From contig CM055880.1 in assembly GCA_029582165.1 (NCBI GenBank), forward strand, positions 2,604,001-2,668,000: a DNA stretch of 64,000 nucleotides, given 5' to 3'. Within the stretch, counting starts at the first letter, position 1. Every line of letters begins with the position of its first letter. This DNA comes from Portulaca oleracea. Taxonomy: Eukaryota; Streptophyta; Magnoliopsida; Caryophyllales; Portulacaceae. The notes under the pieces were generated by a model. It did no database searches and was not told the DNA's origin. It saw only the letters and a list, made by a program, of their open reading frames with translations. Both the position numbers and the translations under genes were made by a program. Shown in pieces: positions 43,386 to 57,082 of the stretch.

Positions 43386-45525
43386 AGGTTGGAAACCGAA
43401 CATCACTCCGAATGATTGACGGGGCTTGATTGATAGTGGGCCCCGGGCTTGATGGATAGTCCACATTGATGGGCCCGGGGCCCATTAGAGGGGGAATAGG
43501 GCTCGGGATTCGGTTTGAGCTCAAAACATGGCGCAATTTTAGGGCACAGCAATGCAGGAGGAAGAGAGAGAGCTCACAATGTGAAGGAGGAAAGGGAATG
43601 AGAAAGTGGGAAGTAATTCCCCAAAGCCCCTTTGCTTGCTAACATGTGAAGATTTTTTTTTTCTCCCCTTGGGGGTGTTTGGCAACTGAAGTTTTTAGTG
43701 TTATAAATGTAAGTTTTTGTGGCAAAATGAGCCACTTTTGTGTAAATAGAAGTAAAATATCATTTCATTCATTTCCATTGCCTCTGCATTTTTGTTGAAA
43801 AATCTATAATAGTTTCCACCCTCCCTCATCTCCCCTGCAAAACAGCAAAAGAAGTGTAATTTCTGTTTGAAGATTGGCAGTAGTGGTACTTTTGTTAGAA
43901 GATTAGTGAAATTTTAAAAAATCTGAGTTCCGATATAATTTGGGTTTGGATGTTGGACAGTATTGGCAAACTTGGATCATGTTCGATGATTAATTTGAAC
44001 ATAATTACTCAACCTGGACCTCGTTTGAATGTCCAAATTTGTAATAAAATTTTGACATTTTAACTGAATTTCTATTTGACCAGAACCGAATCTGAAAATT
44101 TTCCAAATTTCTTGAGAAAATAAGCAAAAAATATCTACAAACTAGGTGTACTCATCCAATGTATATTACATACATCGAGAGCATGTGCTTCAGATATTTA
44201 CAAGTAAACACTCATAATTAATTAGACTAAACAATCTAATATATATGAGTGAACAACCTTATATGTGGGTGAACAATCGTAATATCTAGATACACTCTGG
44301 GTGCATCTGATAAATGACAGTACTCATCTCATATCCAAGCTCAGTACCGCGTATAGCAATAGTTAAAATACACCCAAAGCTTGATCGTTCTTCAATTGAT
44401 CTATAAGAAGCAATGTCTCAAAACTCAAAAGGTAGAAAGCCAATTTTCATTTCTTCCCCTTATCCTTTTACATTCCAAGTACAAATAGAAGATGCATCTC
44501 TGACACCCCCGGAAATCAGAAATGAAAACTGACATATAAAGAATGGAAAAACCTTGAATCACCCGAGCGAAAGGCTGCCTTAATCCCCTAAAACATTTAC
44601 AGCCTAGTTGAGAGAGATCGAGATTAGTGTACATACAAAATTGCAAAAGCTATGAATATGATACACATTAGATACCTAACCCCAACTTGAGGAGCATCAG
44701 CATCAGAGTCCTCTAAAAAGATACTTTACCTCCACGAGTGGGTATCGTATAAACGTATGGTGGTTTTCATTTGAACAAAGTTGTGTTGTACATACACAAA
44801 CACAGCTGATCTGCAACGGGAAAAGATGGGAACATAAGAAGGAATCGAATTTATTGGTTTATGACAGTGGTTTGGCAAAATATAAATAAAAAGTAAAAAA
44901 CAGGTGATTACATTTATTTGTGTGCAGATTGCCAGACCACAGCACGGCCAGTAACTGAAACTCTTCTCCGATCTCCATCTCGAGTAGTCGAGATTTACCA
45001 TGACTATGGAAAGTTGATGTTGTGATCAATTGATCATGCCGGGAATGGCAGCTCTAAGAGTATAATCATGATGTTTTGTTACCTATATCTAGAATCAAAA
45101 AGGTTGGAAGTTGAATAAAAACGATGATGATTGAACAAAGCGAATTCTGTAATTCCAAAGCAGCAGTGACAGAGATACTCATTTTACTCAAAACTTGTCT
45201 ATAATCGTGAATTCGTTGTCCTCATTTTAGTTGCATACTATTCTTTATCGAAATTTGGTTGCAAGTTTTGTTTTCTTTTTCATGTTTTTTAATGACGGGC
45301 AAGTAGGCCTACCAGCTAGGTGTTTATCTTAAGGGTAACCACGAGGAAGCTCTACAAAGTCGGGATAAAAACTTGCAATTTCTCAATCCCGGTTGAAGGA
45401 CAGAACTAAAAACAATGAAAATATATAACTGTCCTCCTGAAGTACTGAACAATGAAAAATTTAAGACAAATGACGAACCTGTTCAAGAAATAGTTTCCCA
45501 GTATCCCCTAGAAAAGTAGAAAGTA
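43386..45525. other. Convergent intergenic region (SNL and ISE2 3' ends)
   Basis: The two genes point at each other across about 2.1 kb. The left part must hold the SNL 3'UTR and the right part that of ISE2. The 44400-45100 part has higher complexity than typical intergenic DNA here and may be untranslated transcript. No separate coding gene was recognised. Confidence 0.45.
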
Positions 45526-48500
45526 TTAACCAGCTAGCTCACTAATGGGTGAACGGTCCATGACACCGGATGCTGTCATTGCATTGCTCTGCAAGACCGG
45601 GTCAATATCTGGCAATTTTGGAATCTGCAACGATAAGATAACACGCATGAATGAAGTGATTAAAATGGTCTGAAATGGTGAGCAAGCATATGTAAAGTAA
45701 AGAATACTTGTTTAAAGCATACATACTTGCGCTAATAAATCTATTGTCCTACGTAAAAGGCGAGCTAGGTCTCCTTCATCCATTGCACAATCCATCATAA
45801 CTTCCCGCCAAGTCAGGCCAGAGGCCCAGGCTTCAACCATACCAGAAAATTGGCTGTCTAGGCAACAAGATATCTGCAACCGAGGAACAGGTTAATTACA
45901 CAACTGTGGAATCTGCAATTGAGTTTAGTTCTTTCTTGCAATTTGTGAATAGTGGTAAATGTTGCTAACTCACTGAAACATCGTGCTTTTCTTGAAGCTG
46001 CAATAAATAGTTTCTTTGCTCTTCCAGAAAATTTATGACATTGATTACAGTGGAGGAAGGCTCGTATATAAAGCTGCAGCAAGCAAGGCAACATTTTCAG
46101 AGTCTTAAATTGGCAAGATCGGCAAACTTGAAACATGAATATTAGTTCTCATATTACAATTCTCATATTACCCAGGTTACTTGGTCTCATCTAAAAGTGT
46201 CCAAAATACAGTTCTAGATATTGGAAACCGACAGTTTCGAAAACTTTGGGTATTTCCGGTTAAGAATGATGCTACAATTGTTACTAAAACATATACTTGA
46301 AGTGAAATGAAGAACCCGAGAAGCCTAACATTTTCTGTGACGTATAATAATGTCTATACTCTTCCAGTACTTCAATTGGATATCAGAATAATGTTCATAA
46401 TAGTGCTGGCAAAAATCCGTCAAACCCGAATACCTGAATTTGTCCGACCCGAGTTAAACCGGGTTCGGACATCAATTGTATTTCCAAATAATAAAATGCT
46501 ATACCTGTTATTCTTCCATGGTCGTACTTTTATGCCTTCAGAAACAAGGCTCCCGCATACAGCAGCTAGTTGTGCTGGTTTTAAATCAACCAACACTTTG
46601 TTTCGCAAAACCATTGCCAACCAAAGTTCATTTTCCCCTCGAATTGCTGATGCAGTTTCTCCAAGAGGAAATATCATGTTTGTGTTGATGTCTAGTGCCC
46701 TAGATTCATGAATTACATTGCTTATCTGGTACAACAAATATGGTAAAAACCAAGTTAAACATCATACACTAAGGCTGGGGCTAAAATAATAATAATAATA
46801 GGGTTTTTGGACATTAATAATACCAACTTTGGGGGTATTGGATATTAATATAACAAATTTGTTTGATGGATACAGCACTAACTATATTGACATATTTTTT
46901 TTAAAACACAACATCGTTTTTGGTTTTTTTTTTTTAACTCATCAGAAGAAATGTGATGTGATAATATGTGACATGATGTTAGTATCCACACCACGTCAGC
47001 ATTTTTTTTTCTCCTCCTTCTCCCCACCATATATATTATGGAGCATTGTTGTTCATTGTTAAAAAAAAACTATAAACAACTCGATCGTTGGAATAGGAGT
47101 GGAGGAAAATAGGTTACTAGTACTAGTGTAGTTAGTGTCAGGAAAAATTTTTGTATTATTAGTCCCCCTATAAGTTGGTTAATAATTCAATAATCCATAA
47201 TAATAATAAAGCAATGACAAACTAACAGAACATATATGGAAAGCAATTCTAAGGGATGAGATACTCAAATAACAAGAGCCATCAGTCTATCACAAATGCC
47301 AATTAAAGAGCAAAACTGACACAGTCAGCCCTAGGAAAGTTGACAGCCTGACAAGCCATGAAAATGTGAAGTACATCAACAATGAGCTGCATCTACATGA
47401 TCGTAAGACAATCAAAGAGAAAGCGATGGATATACCTGCAAGAACTCTTTCCAGCCTGATGGTTCAATTTGTTCAATTCGATCAATCAAACGTTTTTCTC
47501 TGCTCTTTAGGCGCCTAACCTTTCCCTCGGTGAGCTTAGCCATATCCACAACCTTCTTGTATTCTCTAAATCCTTCTGTACGAGTTATCCTTTTCTTTAA
47601 CTGCGAAACTTTGTTCCTTTGCTTTCGGTAGCATTCTACTGCCTCAATGTATGCTGGCGACATTTGCAATGCCTAATACAGAAGAGACTATCACTTGTTT
47701 TTCTTTAAAGAAAAAAAGAATAAGGCAGTAAGTAAAAATGAGACAATCATGGGCATCACAAAGACGAAGATGAATTCCTAAACAACAAAGACTTCTCTTA
47801 CTAACAGTCTGCAGCAGGGAATCTTATCGGCCAACAAAATAATGGAAGACTACCTTATCATCTTCAGGCAGGCTACTCAACATTGGCACATTTAAACTCC
47901 ACGACCATGTCTCCAATGAACCTTCCATCTGCCATAAACCTCCAAGTTCGGAACCGACAATTTTATCCCACTGCATTCCCTCCCTATCAAGAAGCTTACT
48001 CATGATTTCCCTAGGCAAAGCATCGCCTTCATTCAGAGCCATGTTTGGAAAACCTGTTTTGTATACTGTTTTGATCCACTTTTCCGTGAAAAGATACCAA
48101 GAATTATCCGAACCTAAAGCCACATGATAAGAAGGCTGAAAATAAGGCAGTGTTCCGGCAGCACTAGCATTGAGGTCTGTTTCCTCTTTATTCAGAGCAA
48201 AAGATCCATCTGTCTGGACCTGTTAACAAAATGTTAACACAATCATCAAAAGAAGTCAATCAAGAGCATCATATAGAAGGGCCCAGATAGATAATTTCTG
48301 AGCAGTAATTCATTCATAGAGGCATTTACAATAGAACAATTAATACATGGGGCATATTTTAAGTAACAACATGGATATCAAAAGCGAGATGCTATAAAAA
48401 AAATGATTGCTTGAGATTCTAAATAGAAGTACAGTGAAAACTCACAATATTATTTACTTTTGTACCATCAAGTGAATCAACCTCTGCCAGATACACTGCC

Positions 48501-51500
48501 AAAACAGACTGCTCAACGCCATCAGCATCCTTATATTGCAAACACAAAAAAGGCAAGTTATCAGCTCCCAAATCCTTCAGTAAAGGCTTAAGGGAAGACA
48601 TCCTCTCCAATTCCATCCTTCGTCGGGATTCATTTCGGAGACGTTTTTCATCCTGCAAAAATGTGATCATTTGTTAGAGCTTAAGTCAGCCAGTACAAGA
48701 AAAGAAACAAAAGAAACACATTAACATAATTTCAGCATGTTTGGCGACATTAAGTTTAAGGTTTACAAAGTTAAGCAAGAAATTATACAATATTTGAACT
48801 TCTACACAGCTAAATCTGGACACTAGTGTCAGGAAGGAGTGTCAGGAAGGAAGAGAGAATTTCTAAACACAAGTTTGGCGATGTTTCTGCACATCTGCAT
48901 GGCTCACACAAAAGGAACAAGTGATACAGACCAAAGGAAGGAGGCCAGAAGGTTGAAGCTATAGCAGATGAGCTGGTAATAGTCTGAATCTTTGACCCAA
49001 ACCCACTGCGAAAAGTAGAGTCCTACTTGACTCCAGAAATACTACAGTATCATGTTCTGAAAAGAAAAAACAGCTGGAAAAGGGGGTTGAAATAAAATGA
49101 TACCTTCAGCTCCTCCTGCAAACTAGCAATCTCCAAGTAAGCCGATCCTGACAAAATCTTCCTGACTTTCCTATCAATGGCTTCATCACTCACTTCTGCA
49201 GACAAGACCTCGATTTCCCTCTGTACTCTAACAAGCTCCTCTTTTGAAGCAATCATAACATTGCTTCCAAGATAGTTTCCAAAACTTTGTTCAACCAGCT
49301 TCCTAGCTTCATCCAAAGTTCTTCCTGCTTGAGAGACCCTGACGCCATCTGCTTCATTTGCGCGGCGAGTAACTTTGGAACCCTAACCAAGAATCAAAAA
49401 CTTATTAAGTCATCAGCTAAGAGAAAAGGTAGCGGTGGTGTGTATGATGTAGAAAGTAAAACCATCATACCGCAAGAAGGTTCAAAACCATTCCATATGA
49501 AGCTGTAAACTGTGAAACAAGAGGTTCCACTCCAGAGAATAGAAGCTCACAGCACTCTTCTGCACCTTCAAAAGGACTTTGAAGAAGTACGACATGACCC
49601 TGGTCATCAATACCTCGACGACCAGCACGGCCAGCCATCTGAAGCAGCTCATTAGATCTTAACTGAACACGTCCAGCTTCACTCCTTTTACTGAGAGATG
49701 CGATAACCGCTGTCCTAGCTGGCATGTTGATCCCAGCAGCTAGTGTTTCTGTTGCAAAAACCACCTTTACAAGGCCCCGCTGAAAAAGTTCTTCAATGAA
49801 TGATTTCCAGAGAGGCAGACAACCAGCGTGGTGTGCAGCAACACCCTGTAGAAGACCCTTTACAGCAGATTCCCTGACAGCATCAGGATACTGAATTCGG
49901 AATCGTTTCAAAGCCAGTTCCACCTCACCCCTCTCACACTCATCCAGAAGCTTGGAGTTTTCAAGATACTGAACGGCAGCATCACAGCCTTTCCTGCTAA
50001 AGATAAACCAAATCGCAGGCAGCATATCCCTTACTTTGAGATGCTCTAATGTGTCTTCAACTTGAGGAACCTAAACATGCAGTACTTACAAAATTACTAT
50101 ACCAAACATATAGCAGTGAGGTAAAGCCGATGAAAATACTGCTGAAAAAGGATCTAAGGGGAAAAGGAGACGATTAAACGCAAGGCCATACTAGTGAACG
50201 CCTGATCATGTTTATGTCATTTTTTGAAAGAGAGGCCTCTGCAGACAAACTGCCATACTCCTCGTAAATCAAGTCGCTTTCATCTTTACGTCTTCTTGAA
50301 TTTTTCCTTCTAGGGTTCTCATCTTTGCGAAATTTTGCAGCCGAAGCATAATGGCGTAGATATTTCAGTGACAGCTTCCTGTTAACAGTAGAAAATAGTT
50401 AGCAGTGCCAATAACCAAATGCCTGCCATAACAGCATGAGGCACATAAACAGTCAGCTAGTTTAGTACTTGCAAGGTTAAACTACACTTTGAAAAAACTG
50501 AAGAACAGAAAAGCAAAGTTTCATTGCTTAAGATAGGGGCCGTCTGTGCAGTTGCAAATTTCATTTCGGTAGACAATAAATTCGTAAAAATCCGGCAGCA
50601 TGTTTAATCATGAGCTCAAACAGGATAATTTTACTATGCCCATGGGCAATGCAAAATGTTGAAAAGCTCTTGCTCTGCACCCTTCTTCGTTTGATAAAGG
50701 ATGCAATTTGGGGCAGTTTAACTTTACAATAAGTGTGTAAGTTTAGTTACCTGTTCATGCTTGTTCCTTTGTCATCAAGAAGAGGAAACAGCTCAGATTT
50801 TGTAGAAAAATGCCATGTCAAAGGTACAGGGCGTCTTGAATTTGTAACCAATTCTGTTTTTCCATGAATCTAAACCATAAGAAAGGGTACATATTAGCAC
50901 ATGTATTCATGCTGAACTTAAAAATGCACACCAGCAGATTCAGGAATAGGAAAGAATGCACAAGCAGAACCTATACAAATTGTAACCTATGATTCAATAC
51001 TTTACATATACTGCATGGCCAATGAAAACAAAAGCATTCAATACTGATATTTTAATTTACCCCCATATTCTCAGAGTCATAAAACAATTTCTAGACATAC
51101 TGCGAGCAACAATATAGCGGAAATATGAGAGAATCCTGATAAGCTTTTTAGTTGCAGGCAATATGATTGTAATTACAATTCATGTGACATTTGAAAGGAC
51201 AGGAAAAATATGACACCCCATGCCTTTTGTTCCCCCTAATAACTACTGTAAGGACTAAATTGAATTTGTACACAATGTTCAAAGCCAGAGATAATCTCTT
51301 TAGTTACAAATGATATAGTATAGAACTGACTATAGGTTAGAAGGCAACCGGGCTTCAAACGTCAAAAGAGTACCTAAGCCAACTAACTTAACAACTATTA
51401 ATGACAAATTGCCTACATATAACAATACATAGCTTCAATCAATTCATCATGTGTCAACCATACCTGTCCAATCCACCCAGCTAGTTCATCTGGATTTGCC

Positions 51501-54159
51501 ACTGTTGCAGACAGGCAAATGAGCTGAACTTCTTTTGGGCAATAAATGACCTAATGAATTCCCAAAAATAGTGAGAAGAAAGATACTCGCGCTTGAGAAG
51601 CTGGTAAAAGTAACACAAAAGGGACAAAATCAAACATCAGGGACAAAATCAACATACTGTCTCCTCCCAAACTGTACCCCTAGAAATGTCGCTAAGATAA
51701 TGAACTTCATCCAGAACTATCACATCAACGTCAAACAATCCACTTCCAGAAGAAACCACCCCAACACTGCATGATTAGAAATAAGGTCCATTAGAAGCCC
51801 AACCATGGGGAACCCACATTTAGAGAGCACCTAAAGAAGCCATGTCATAAAAAAGACCGCTCTATAAAGTTTGCACGTTTGGAATCTAACACTGAAATCT
51901 CAGGTTCACACTGTGTCACAGTCTATAGTGTCCCACACAAGGGCATTTGCTGATATTTGCATATTATGGACCTAAAATGATCCTTTTGCGCCATAATTCT
52001 GATGAGAAACAGGATACCTCAAGGCTCAAGGTCCTCAACAATCACTTGCACGGAAAACGAGAAGTCTGGTAACACAATAATAGGGCATACTAAGTTCCTT
52101 TTTGATGGTAGCAATTTGCTGGCATAATTAGCTTTGTAGGATGCCAGACAATAATCATTCTTTGGAGGCACATTTTGTAAAGACACCATACAATGTAAGT
52201 TACAGACAAGCATGTACTGAGAAATTCTTCAATGCATGTGAATTACATACCCTGCTAAATAATGCCACGTATGACCTACAAGAACAGAAGCTCATTCATA
52301 ACGAAGCAAACACATAGAAGCAAAGAACAACATTGCATTTTGAAATATTCCCAAATTTACTCCTACATCAAAAATGTGTACATATTTTGCAATAAACTCC
52401 CCACTTGAACCTTGCATTTCCTAGTAACATAGAAATATCATTGTAAACCAAATTTGACTCAATTAAAAACACATAACCGACAATTATTGATTTATGTCCA
52501 TTATAAGCATGATCCCATTGAGAGGTTAACCTTCCATGGCCACAGCATAAACTACTTGAGCAATCATGGCAATGCCATAAATCACAACCACTTGAAGCAG
52601 AAATGTACCTTTGATACAACATATTCCTCAAAATTTCTGTTGTCATGATCAGGATTTGAGCATCTTTGTTGACTGCAGAATCTCCAGTCAAAAGGCCAAC
52701 ATTGCTATCACCAAATGTCTCTCTATAACATCAAAACATTTACAAAACTATCAACATTTACCTTGAATGTTCTCTCTCCAACCTCGACATTTTCAGCAAA
52801 TTTACAGTATCTCAAACAATAATGTACCTGAACTCGCGAAACTTTTGATTCGACAAGGCTTTAAGTGGAGTTGTGTAAAACAGCCGCTTTCCTCTAGCAA
52901 CTGTGGCAACTGCAGCAGCCTCTGCAATCAAAGTCTTACCACTACTCGTAGGGGCCGAAACCACCACCGAAGAACCTCTGAGAAACGCTTTTATCGCCAA
53001 TCGCTATTTCCAACCAAACAATCACATACTTAGTTCAATCCCAAATCAAATGGAATGCTACCATCGTTTTCAATTGTTCAAACTAGTTATCATTGAGCTT
53101 TGCACCATGTAACCTATATTTGCCAGGTTTTGAGAAATTTTATGCTCAGAACCTAAGTCCAGAGCAGTTTTAGTTCAATCCCAAATTCTAAATCAAGCAG
53201 GAATGCAGGATGCCGGAATCTTTTTCAATAGTTAAAACTGTTTATCATCCAAGCTTTTGCACCGTGCATCCTAAATTTCTCAAGTTTTGATAAATTTTAC
53301 GCTCAAAACACAAGTTTGCAGCAGTTTAGGTTCACCTCCAAATCAAACCAGATGCTACCATCGCTCCCAATGGTTCAAACTTATCACCGAACTTTGCACC
53401 GTGTATTTTTCAAATTCTTTACAAACTTTACGCTCGAAACACATTTTTGCAGCAGAATCATGAAGTTTCTACTTAGGCAAGTATTGCAATCACTTAATTT
53501 TATCAACGCGTTCATCATGCTACCATCATTCTAAGTAGTTCAAACTTATCGCCCGAACTTTGCACCGTGTACTTTTCAAGCATCAGAATTATGAATTTTC
53601 TACTCAGGTAAGTATCGCAATCACTTAATTTATCAATGCAATCATCAAGCTGAATAAATCAAAATCTTCGAACCTGAAATTTGTCGATGCGAAAATCGTA
53701 AATAGAAGCAAGTTCATTCGCATCGATAATCCCCGCTCCAAATTCCCTCACTTCATCACACAACTTCTGAACTCTCTGCAACTTCGTCTCATTAGAACTC
53801 CAAAACGACGCGTCAACTTCCTCCTCCGCCTCAACTGGAGCTCCGTCTTCATCCTCGGAGTCCTCCGCCGCTTCGCCAGAAACATCCACGTACTCTTCGG
53901 CGGCTTCATCGTCTTCGTCGTCAAATTCCTCCGCTTCTTCGTCGTCGTCGGCGTCGGAAAGCTGGTTCTCGACGGAGGCCGGCGAATTGGGGGATTTGAA
54001 CGAGGGACGGAATTGAGCGGGGAGCAATCTAAGCGAGCAGAACCCTAATTTGGGGAATCTGGTGAGAGAGAGTGATGAGGAATGAGAAGAAGGAGGTATA
54101 GATGGGGGAATAGAGAGAGAAAGGAGAGGAGAGAATGTAGAGAGAGAAAGTGTTTTCAT
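45526..54159 (-). CDS. ISE2: Chloroplast DExH-box RNA helicase ISE2 (DExH15), 16 exons, 1177 aa
   Basis: Ski2/Mtr4-type RNA helicase of chloroplasts, needed for plastid RNA processing; its loss in Arabidopsis enlarges plasmodesmal transport and is embryo-lethal. Minus-strand exons: 54159-53674, 53003-52828, 52722-52609, 51766-51658, 51550-51464, 50869-50751, 50378-50192, 50070-49471, 49382-49104, 48652-48446, 48219-47854, 47672-47436, 46725-46505, 46073-45974, 45873-45727, 45624-45526. Ser/Arg-rich residues 1-50 look like a transit peptide, followed by an acidic stretch (70-115). Motifs: APTSSGKT (179-186), DEVH (278-281), SAT (309-311), [13 protein letters not shown] (about 532-544) and [10 protein letters not shown] (570-579). 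The C-terminal half holds the insertion with coiled coil and the DSHCT-type end ([20 protein letters not shown]), finishing at SPISELAG. Length is close to Arabidopsis ISE2 (1171). All junctions are in frame and the catalytic motifs are intact. Confidence 0.94.
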
Positions 54160-56347
54160 GGCGGGAGAGCTGTTGCCGTAGCTCTCACTTCAATGGTGGC
54201 GTGGAATTCTGCCCGCTCAATCTCAAAATTATCGTCTTCCTTTCAGGATAGTACGGCTATTCGACGTCGTTTTAGCTGACAGCCGTTGAAAGAGGCTTTT
54301 TTTTTCTTCGTTTAGATATTTTAGTTTACGTAGTAGTATATCCTTAAAATAAAATTATAAAAAAAAAAAACAGTTTAGCGTATATATTTAGGAGTATAAT
54401 GTTGTAGTTTCAATTTTTTTTAATATATAATGTTCTAATAGTACAAAAAGTATAATGTTGTAATTTTATAATGAAATGTTTTATAAAAATTAAATAACAA
54501 GACGCGTAAAAGTGTGTTGTCCTACAAAGTGTGTTGTCATTGTTGTATTCTATAAGAATTAAATAATTTTCTGTCAAATAATTATATTGAAGATCATATA
54601 AGATTTATGATGCGACAGATATAACATGAGATGGGAAAAGTATAATTTAGGTAATTACATTTGGTTTAATTTAATTAAGTATATTACTCTCTCTACATCA
54701 CGTTGCTGTCGGAATTGTCAAATGTGGCTTGTTATTAACAAACTCCCCACCCTTTCTTCCTCTGTCTCTAGGGTTTGAATGTTGGAATATGTGGGTCTTG
54801 TATATGGTACTGACATCCTTTACCCTATAAATGTTTGACTATCAATTTTTTTGGATAACTTTTAATTTTTTAACATTTTTAATTTTTAACCAAGATGAAA
54901 ATATTATATGAGGTATTTAGTAGCAAGCTTTTCATGTTAATTTTTTGTACTTAATAAGCTATTTTTCAAAAAATTACTTGATAAAACTTTTTGAGATAAC
55001 TTTTAATAAAAAGTTAGTTTACTAAACACATATTTTGTAATCAACTAACGCAAATAGTTAAAATCAAATAGCTATCAGCTAACAGCTATCAGATACTAAA
55101 TGGTTGTCTAACAGGGTCTCTACCCGCTACAAGATCCTTGGATTAATGTACCTCTGAGATAAAAGGTCTGATACGTTGGAATATTACCTAATATAACAAA
55201 AAAAAAAAAAATGCCAGTGCTTGAGTTACCCCTTCCATTCTACGCAAGGGTTTGTTGTTTTTACATATAAATATTTAACAAAATTCAATATTAATTAGCA
55301 TTGTTTAGTATTTATGAACATATATATCAACAATCATCATCACTAATAAACAATGATTAACAATAAATCACTTATCAATAATTGAAACCAACGAACTTAC
55401 TTGTCACATTAGGCCACAATTTACCCAAGTTTGGTGCGGTGAAATTGTGAAAAGTAGGGTGATGTGTGGAATGATATAATGAAATTTGAGGAAAGTGTGG
55501 TTGATGTGATGAGTGAGGAGAGTGAATGTGAAAAGTAGATGAGAAAAGTCAGGAGAAAGAAAATTGACAAGATATATTGATAATGATTATGGTAAAATAT
55601 GGTATGATATGGTAAAATATAAAAAAATATGGAGTAATATGGTAAACTGTGGTAGCGCACCATATCATATAAAGAATATGATCTAAAATGAAAAAATATT
55701 TTACACTGGTGTACCATCATCAAATTTCCATATGACGTGTAGACCTTCCACAAAATTAACTCTACTTGTTATTTTTGCGGTTGTACTATCGCGATCATGA
55801 TTTCTATGGCCATGCACATTCAGTAAATCATTACTTTTCTCTCTCACAATTATAATAACCTACTACAATTCCACTAAACCACCGCAATTCCACCACACTT
55901 CACCACACAATTCCGCAAAATACCGCATAAAATAATAGGACCTCTATTGATATGTCAAAATACAACATCTTTTCATTTTGATATATATCAAAACACGATT
56001 TTAAAGTATAACACACCACAATTCAATGACCAATATGATTTTCCTAGTAAAATAATATATAATAATATATAATATAATATAAAATGTGAATTTGGATTGT
56101 AGACCAGCTAGTTGACTTTTAGCCTATTGCATGACGTCATCAATTGGTAAGGTTTGATTTTTCTTTTTTAAAAAGAAAAGAAGGAAAAACAATATTGGGC
56201 CAACTTGACCAGTTCACCCTTCCGAAGACTCAAAAGCTACAATTTAAAATCTTAAACTAACAAAAAAATATCCAACGGCAGCTACCCCGAGAATATCATT
56301 ATTGATAAAAAGTGGGCCAAAAGTTTTTTTTTTTTAAAGGACCATTA
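54160..56347. other. Divergent intergenic region between ISE2 and PDH E1 alpha
   Basis: It contains the ISE2 promoter (right of 54160). A partial AGCTATCAGCTAACAGC-type repeat near 55060-55120 is the inverse of the hAT-like repeats further left. A copy of the GTAGATGAGAAAAGTC repeat family lies at 55430-55930, with both orientations present. AT-dinucleotide runs are near 56050-56090. No gene was recognised. Confidence 0.45.
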
Positions 56348-56883
56348 CTCCATCTTGTTTCACGGTATTTATCATAATTTTGACATTCACGATTTCCAAT
56401 GTTAATCTTTGTTCCATCCGTTTGTTTTGATTTTTACGGTATCAAATGTTACTATTTAATTGATAATACATAATATATTATTAACAATTGTAATATTATA
56501 CTTTTATGATAGTATTTTTTACTATAAATCTAATGATAATAATTTTATATAGCAACTCACTATACTCTCTCCGTTCCATATTAATTGTCATATTTGGAAA
56601 TTGTGTAGTCAAATTTTAAATTTGTTGACCATAAATTTTCAATATATACAATGACTTGCTAAATAAAATTATCATCATTAGATTGTAACGGAAAATACTA
56701 TTATAAGAGTATAGTATTGCAATTGTTAACAACATATTATGTAAAAAAATTAACAATCAAAGTGTGATATTGAAATTACGACAATTAATATGAAACAAAG
56801 AGGTATATATTAAGAAATTTATGGTCAAAATTTTTAAAATTTAACTGTAAAATTTAAATGACAATAATTAATACAGAACGGAG
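56348..56883. mobile_element. Stowaway-like MITE interrupted by a same-family MITE, upstream of PDH E1 alpha
   Basis: The inner element 56565-56803 starts CTCTCTCCGTTCCATATTAA and ends TTAATATGAAACAAAGAGG, with TA on both sides. The outer element resumes at 56806 with TATTAAGAAATTTATGGTCA and ends ATTAATACAGAACGGAG at 56883. In the intact relative at 15430-15687 these outer halves are contiguous. The inner copy is reversed relative to the outer. The outer left end appears twice (56348 CTCCATCTTGTTTCACGG and about 56411 TTCCATCCGTTTG), so a third partial copy or a duplication is present. Confidence 0.75.
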
Positions 56884-57082
56884 TAACATAGAACAATAGG
56901 AGTATCAAGGGAAAAGGAAAAAAAAAAAAAATAGATGTTTGCCCCATTTCGCCACCCACCATTCTCATTCATTCTGTCTCTCAGACCCTCACTTTATTCT
57001 CCCCCTTCCTCCTTTTTCTGCCTCCATTTTCTCCACCCACCATCTCTCTCTCTCTAACCCTCCGCCCTTTCACTCTCTAGCC

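Noticed and set aside
56939..57082. 48-codon N-terminal extension of PDH E1 alpha
   Set aside because: It begins at TTG and is a pyrimidine-rich leader. From the ATG at 57083 the protein has the expected 389 aa and a typical presequence.
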